Assembly: GCA_018287875.1 (NCBI GenBank)
Contig: JAGVVL010000013.1
Span: forward strand, 4,234,757-4,298,756
Source of the DNA: Nigrospora sphaerica
Lineage: Eukaryota; Ascomycota; Sordariomycetes; Amphisphaeriales; Apiosporaceae
Reading direction: 5' to 3'
DNA length: 64,000 bases
Shown: positions 59,208-64,000 of the stretch, in pieces
Layout of the letters: every line of letters begins with the position of its first letter
How positions within the stretch are numbered: position 1 is the first letter of the stretch
Notes under the pieces: model-generated
Told to the model about the DNA's origin: nothing
What the model saw: the letters and a program-made list of their open reading frames with translations, nothing else
The model's database searches: none
Translations under genes and position numbers: made by a program

Positions 59208-59423
59208 TATTACGGTATAGGTATATAGGTACAAGGGCATGGCAACGTATAGACGACTTACCGCTGCTTAGCGGTACGTACCGCCGCTGGCTGGATATAT
59301 TCCTGCTAAACAGTGACTGAGAGGAGCCTGTTCCTCCTCTTCTTTTCCTCTTCACCTGTAGTTTTCGCATCTCAATAGAACCTTTGGGTTATCAACAGAT
59401 CCTTCGTTCCTTGAACCGTGACA
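59208..59423 (+). repeat. Gypsy-2 3' LTR (216 bp)
   Basis: Mate of 53419-53634; differences are mostly transitions in the direction RIP gives. Confidence 0.9.
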
Positions 59424-60130
59424 AACAGCTAAGAAGCCTATCCTACTAACTAACAGTGCTCTGCCTTTAAATGTAAACCAGGCGCTTTTGGCGGGCGAGC
59501 GCCTTCGGTAGGCTACTTAAGACCTTATAGACACTTAAGAGGCCGGTTTTAACCTAGCCTAAATCGATATCCTAAAGCGGGATCGCCTAACTACCAAGGC
59601 CGACTTTTTTAATAAAATGCTAAACAATATAGCAGTTAATTGGCCATAGCTAAGCCCCGAAGATAAGGAATACTTATATATACGTTACAAAGCAATCCGC
59701 AGCGTGTTCTCTACCGGCGCTATAAAGATAATCAAAGACTTTAGTCGAAAAGTCGACTATTTAATACTGAGCTTGATTTACGACTCCGAAGCCCGCGCCC
59801 TTTAAGAACAGGACAAGGAGAAGGGTGCCGAGCTTCCTATAGTCGACCTAGCTAAAGAAGACACGCCTTAAGCTATCTTCACAGCTAAACTTACCGTGGA
59901 AGAGGACAAAGCTATAAAAGAAAAGCGACTAAGAAAAAAGCGACAGTTTACCAAGATACACTAAATAACAACTGGTGGCGCTATTATAGCAGACAAAATT
60001 AGTGTTAATAATTCATCGGAACTTATAGGCATAGATTAGAAGAATGCCGTTATTAATAAGGCTATACCCGACAGATGCTTTAAGCTATACTAAATTGAAG
60101 GTATAAGCCACCTTTATTGGAACCAAGAAA
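59424..60130 (+). pseudogene. Long RIP-degraded gene, second part (after gypsy-2)
   Basis: Joining 53418 to 59424 continues the codon frame without a shift (…ESLAL then TAKKPILLTNS). The frame proceeds with TAG/TAA codons at Gln/Trp-like positions through LRKKRQFTKIH to a TAA at ~59963. A Lys/Arg/Glu-rich tail (KAIKEKRLRKKR) is typical of a C-terminus. Beyond ~59963 coding character is lost. Family unknown. Confidence 0.55.
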
Positions 60131-60499
60131 CCCCAAACTGTAGGGAGTCTGGTGGAAAGACACGGTCGTAAGGTCGATCCCAAGGGACAATCAGGTGAGG
60201 ATATCGTTGATCAAGATGATCCTTAATGTAGGGAAGTAAAAGAAGCTCAAAATAGTCACGAAAAATGAGCGTGAAGTGCCGTAGTAAGAGTAGCAGTGTA
60301 TTAAAAGGAGGGAAAAAGCGCGCTATATCTCTAGCTATGAACTGGACTACCGAAGCCTAACTTATACTTGTGTAAACCCTTAATTAAGGCTTACGTAAGA
60401 GCCCTGGCCCGGTCTTAACCGTCCCTTATAGCGAAGTGTGTCGAAAGAAAAGAACTGAAAACATCGCAAAAGCTTTTTAGTAGAAAGGAGATAGACAAG
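60131..60499. other. Gap between the two convergent degraded genes
   Basis: No gene or RNA recognised. The 3' ends of the plus-strand and minus-strand degraded genes meet here. Confidence 0.4.
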
Positions 60500-63400
60500 C
60501 TGGTTATGGAAGGGCCAGGTCTGTGATTTCTCTTGATCAATATCACTTCTTCCTCCTTGTGCTGCGTATCACAGCTTTCGCACCCTTACTGCGTATACTC
60601 TCAATCCCCTTTATTCCCGCTTCTTATCTCTGCGCTAAGCGCGCTCTGCCTGGCTTGTCCGCTAGGTATCTGTTCCTTGTCGAGCTCGGTTGAGTGCCTT
60701 CACTCGCGCTCGCATATCCGCCCATCCTCTCCAGTCTGGCGGTGCTGCGAGGATTAGTCGAGACAGTGCATCGTTTTGGGTGTCACCTTCTTTAGCATAA
60801 CTGATATGTGCGCCATTATCTAAGGCTTTGAAGGCGTTATCAGTTGAGTGCCCAATAAGTGAGCTATTGTTGCTCCGTATTAGGTTTCTCTAAGTTGCGT
60901 CCGTACTATAACTGTACATAGGGATCTCTAGTTGAGTGAAGTGTCGCGTTAAGGTAGGAATACCTCGTTAAGGGAGTATTCCTATAGGCAGAGGTTGATC
61001 AACAGTCTCCTCAAGTATAGGAAGAACAGGTGGCTGACGCCGAGGCGTAAGGCGTGGTCGTGGTATATTAGAAGCCGATCGCGCGGGCTCTACTGAGGTC
61101 ATCTGCTAGTTGGCTGTTCCCCCTCTGGGAGTCTGAAGACGGTTTGATCGTCGCGGAGTTGGTGCGTTCTATACTGGGTTATCATTGTATGTTCCAAAGG
61201 GCCTGTTGTCATTTTCTAGGATAGATACAAACACAGCAGTTCTTGATCTCAGGCTCCGGCTAAGGGTTGCAGGTGGTGGCATATTATGTGCACGCCGATT
61301 TTAGGGTGTTGTTAGCTCAAGGTTATCGAGGAACTGGTATATATCTTCTCTTCTTGTTGCAGGTATAGGACTTATCCTATACCGTTCTCTGTCACTACGG
61401 ACTAAGCTATGCACTTAACGAGAAGCTAGTCCTTTAACCGAGCCTATCCTAAAGCTCGGGCCAGCCTACCCTGGAGCACGGGCCAGCTTACCCGCAAGCA
61501 TGGCCCGCTTTGCCACAAGCGTGGCGTTCGCCACGCGGAAGCTTCTGCAAGGTTCCACGAGTTTCCACGAGTTTCTACGTGACTCCCTGAAGCTCCCACG
61601 AGTCCCCATGAGGCTCCACAAACCTCTATAAGGTTCCATATGCTTCTAAGCCACGTAATCACTTACGCAATCACTTACGCGTCCTCTTCCTTGTATTACT
61701 AAGAGGATAAAGGTTTAACGGGTATAAGTAAAGGCTGAATCTCCCCTCTTCGTGTAACTAGTCTGTCCTGAAGCAAGCAAGCACACGAAATACACTCTCG
61801 TTCCTCTTGAAGAGAAGTTCCTTATCCTTCCGTGTTTCTTTATAGAAACGACCTCCGAGATCGAAAGAGCCCTTATAAAGGGGTTGCTTCCTCTTTTCGA
61901 TCAAACCACCACTTCCAACACTTCTCGTGGCTGATCCTAATGTACTCGTTAAGAACTGTATCCTGTTACTTGGTGTGGCTAGAGCTTATACTTCCTTTTA
62001 ATCAAGGCTTAAACTAGCCGCTAATTTCTTTTCCTTGGAGCTTAGGGTCGGAGGGAAGGGTTAAGAAGGGAGGATAGCAGTTTATGCTTCGCTTAAACCC
62101 GTGACGGTTCTAAAGTGAGACTAATCGACCTTTAAACCCACACTGGCTGCTAGATCCTTAATTATAATGTAGTCCACTGTGTTCGACTCTCTATATAGCT
62201 TACTTAGCCAATAGATAAAGTTAAACTTATCTAGCAGTCTAGTTAGTGCCCAGAAGATACCAAGGGACATGTACCCTTCCCGCTAGGGATGCTTATTATA
62301 ACAGGGCATAATACTGATCATCACCTCCTGAAACTTGTTATCGAGTTTGGCTTCGCGAAGTGCCTTTATAAAGTGATCACCTATCTTCGTGGCTGTTATC
62401 TACTGTTCATCCTTTTCGAAGGTAAAGATCATAACGACTTGTACCTTAAGCACGAACAACACTAGAGGCTAAGGGTTATCCGATCCTTAATTAAAATGTT
62501 CGAAGACTGTAAGGATATCCTGTTTGCCGCCGTCTTCTCTCAGTTTGTTCACGACATCTATATTTATCTTGGTGTTAGCAGTATCGAGTGTGAAAGGGGA
62601 GTCCTCTATATACCACCAGCTGCGGGAATCCTTAATTATCGTTTGTAAAGTCTTCTAATTGTAGGCAAAGAGAGGTTCGCAGTTTGTGAAGCCGAAGATA
62701 GTCCTCGTTATAGTTTCCTTGTGGCCTTGTGTCCAGAGCTTATCGTTAGTGAAGGCTGTTGGCCGCTTTAGCTATCCCGATACCTTAGCGATTAGCTTTG
62801 TTCGATTCGCATTGTAGACCCTCACGGGTGCGTTATATGGGATCTGGTTCCCCTAAGTCGTGGCAGCGTTCTGCGGTCTTTTAGCCTTGAGGATATTACC
62901 AACGATTTCCAATTCTGCCCAGTGCATCCTCTTAATCGGCAGTGGTCCTCCTGGAATTTTGCGTAGGTTGATGGTTCTCTTGGGTATGTACGTATACGGG
63001 TCCGTGCCTTCGCCGAAGGACGCGATATGTAGTCGGAATCCGCAGTGGTTCTGGATTGTTTTGTAGACTTCTCGGGTTGCTTTCGTTAAGCCTAGCTCTT
63101 ATCTGATTATATCAAGTACCTCGCGGGCTCTGCCGTGGATCAAAGTCCATGTGGTTAGAATAAGTACATGGTTGTCCTGCTAATCTTGGAGGCTTCAGAA
63201 GCAGCTGTAGACGGCAATCGTTTTGTCTTAAGTGTGTCCTCGTCTGTTATATAGGAGCTCTGTTCTGATCCGCTCGCCGGCATGGTAGGCGTACTCAATG
63301 TCCATAGCCTTATACTGGTTGAAGACATGGAGGATAGCGCCGTTAAAGAAGCATAGGAGGGTGGCTGGTCTGTCGTTATCGGGGTGCTTTGCCTTAATTA

Positions 63401-63898
63401 AGAGGGACAGTATCTTAGTTAACTCGTCTTTCTTCCATCTGTCCCATTCCTTTAAGGAGAAAGCGAATTCGGTTATTAGTTTGTTAATATTTATCGTTCC
63501 AAGGAACACGACTTTCTTATTTCTTTATAACAGCAGGTGTGCCAGTTGTTAAGAGTCTTAGTCGATCTGGCTCTTTCATTACGAAGTAGCGTATGTATTC
63601 CCATACTTCTGGAAGGTATTGGATTGTTTCTTACAACGACCTTACTATACTTAGCTCTCTGGCAGTTCTAGGTATAACTTAGGGTGCTCCATTCCTCAGT
63701 TTTGGTAGCAGGATCTCGAGGTCCGTAATGTTAGACGCGTTTTCCACCCGAAGCGTCGTATATAAGGTCAGTCTATAGGTTCCAGAGGGTAGTATTCGTG
63801 CCTTCCTTTACAGTGTAAGTACGCGCTTAATAGAGGGTTCTAGGAGCTTCCATATTAGTGGTATATCTTAATCAGGAGTTTAAGTAACGTTAGTACGA
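60500..63898 (-). pseudogene. Telomere-truncated, RIP-degraded subtelomeric gene
   Basis: On the minus strand a frame enters directly from the telomere repeats (no start codon) and can be followed leftward for about 1000 codons. Between ~63510 and ~60670 it stays in one frame across at least 15 stops, almost all TAA/TAG at Gln/Trp-like sites. One frame change lies near 63515. The solo LTR at 61355-61920 splits it; without the LTR and one CTTCT copy the frame continues in phase. A TTGTP block near 63550 and the FFNGAILHVFNQY region recall helicases loosely, but I found no Walker A or DEXH box, so no family is claimed. The N-terminal part is missing beyond the chromosome end. Confidence 0.7.
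61355..61920 (+). repeat. Solo copia LTR (566 bp) with CTTCT target-site duplication
   Basis: Same family as 3118-3704, in opposite orientation: TGTTGCAGG...CCAACA. Flanked by CTTCT at 61350-61354 and 61921-61925. No internal element remains, so it is a product of LTR-LTR recombination. Confidence 0.92.
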
Positions 63899-63904
63899 GT
63901 ACAC

Positions 63905-64000
63905 AGGGTTAGGGTTAGGGTTAGGGTTAGGGTTAGGGTTAGGGTTAGGGTTAGGGTTAGGGTTAGGGTTAGGGTTAGGGTTAGGGTTAGGGTTAGGGTT
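63905..64000 (+). repeat. Telomere: 16 x TTAGGG
   Basis: Sixteen uninterrupted hexamers, G-rich strand running toward the right end, as at the 3' end of a chromosome. The junction with unique sequence is at ~63904/63905 (ACAC then AGGGTT). No telomere-adjacent satellite lies between it and the degraded gene. Confidence 0.98.

Larger units (their letters stand above)
53419..59423 (+). mobile_element. Ty3/gypsy chromodomain retrotransposon 2 (6.0 kb), heavily RIP-mutated
   Basis: 216-bp LTRs at 53419-53634 and 59208-59423 (TGTTACGG...CCGTGACA; the 3' copy starts TATTACGG). The polypurine tract TTAAGGGGGGG precedes the 3' LTR at ~59195-59204. It encodes gag and pol on the plus strand, with pol in -1 relation to gag. 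Flanks (GCCCT and AACAG) are not a target-site duplication, yet the host frame resumes in phase. It is older than gypsy-1: the LTRs differ at several C/T and G/A positions. Confidence 0.92.

Noticed and set aside
61444..61662. Frames at 3396-3593 and 61444-61662 as a conserved gene pair
   Set aside because: Both lie inside copia LTR copies; similarity is LTR identity.
63500..63600. Helicase assignment for the terminal gene from a TTGTP block
   Set aside because: No Walker A or DEXH box was found in the remaining frame; one short motif is not enough.

Overview
The window is the right end of a filamentous-ascomycete (Pezizomycotina-type) chromosome. It ends in 16 uninterrupted copies of the telomere hexamer TTAGGG (63905-64000). 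Genes carry 50-65-nt introns with GTRNGT-like donors and CTAAC-like branch points. Old repeats carry in-frame TAA/TAG codons where Gln or Trp is expected, the mark of repeat-induced point mutation (RIP). The species cannot be named from this alone.

Layout. 1-996: C-terminal end of a secreted subtilase. 1000-16460: repeat-rich, very AT-rich block with scattered copies of a ~430-bp repeat family and a Ty1/copia element (3' LTR 3118-3704, pol 9676-11240) into which a complete Ty3/gypsy chromodomain element (3757-9675) is inserted. 16480-24900: gene-poor, with small hypothetical genes. 24970-37738: the most interesting part (below). 37912-42759: a Tad-like LINE with a 16-bp target-site duplication. 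43333-47299: a TPR-protein pseudogene and a GT61 glycosyltransferase pseudogene. 48500-60130: a long RIP-degraded gene split by a second chromodomain gypsy element (53419-59423). 60500-63898: a RIP-degraded gene on the minus strand, interrupted by a solo copia LTR and cut off by the telomere.

The 24970-37738 segment looks like a fungal RiPP (ribosomally made, modified peptide) locus of the UstYa/dikaritin type. It holds two different secreted, repetitive peptide precursors and two intact DUF3328/UstYa-family genes with both HxxHC motifs. It also holds an Ure2-type glutathione S-transferase and a GNAT-fold acetyltransferase. Precursor 1 (minus, 26379-26827: signal peptide, then six 17-residue repeats identical at DNA level) faces UstYa gene 1 (plus, 28018-29150). 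UstYa gene 2 (33330-34416), the GST (35266-36192) and precursor 2 (37238-37738: signal peptide, six KR-separated Tyr/Cys-containing units) all run on the plus strand. UstYa gene 2 and the GST sit between two ~650-700-bp inverted repeats (32555-33210, 36441-37140). Inferred pathway: secretory-pathway precursor, proteolytic release of cores, oxidative cyclisation by the membrane-anchored UstYa proteins, optional conjugation or acetylation. No peptidase, P450, tyrosinase or transporter gene was recognised nearby, so the locus is either minimal or relies on genes elsewhere.
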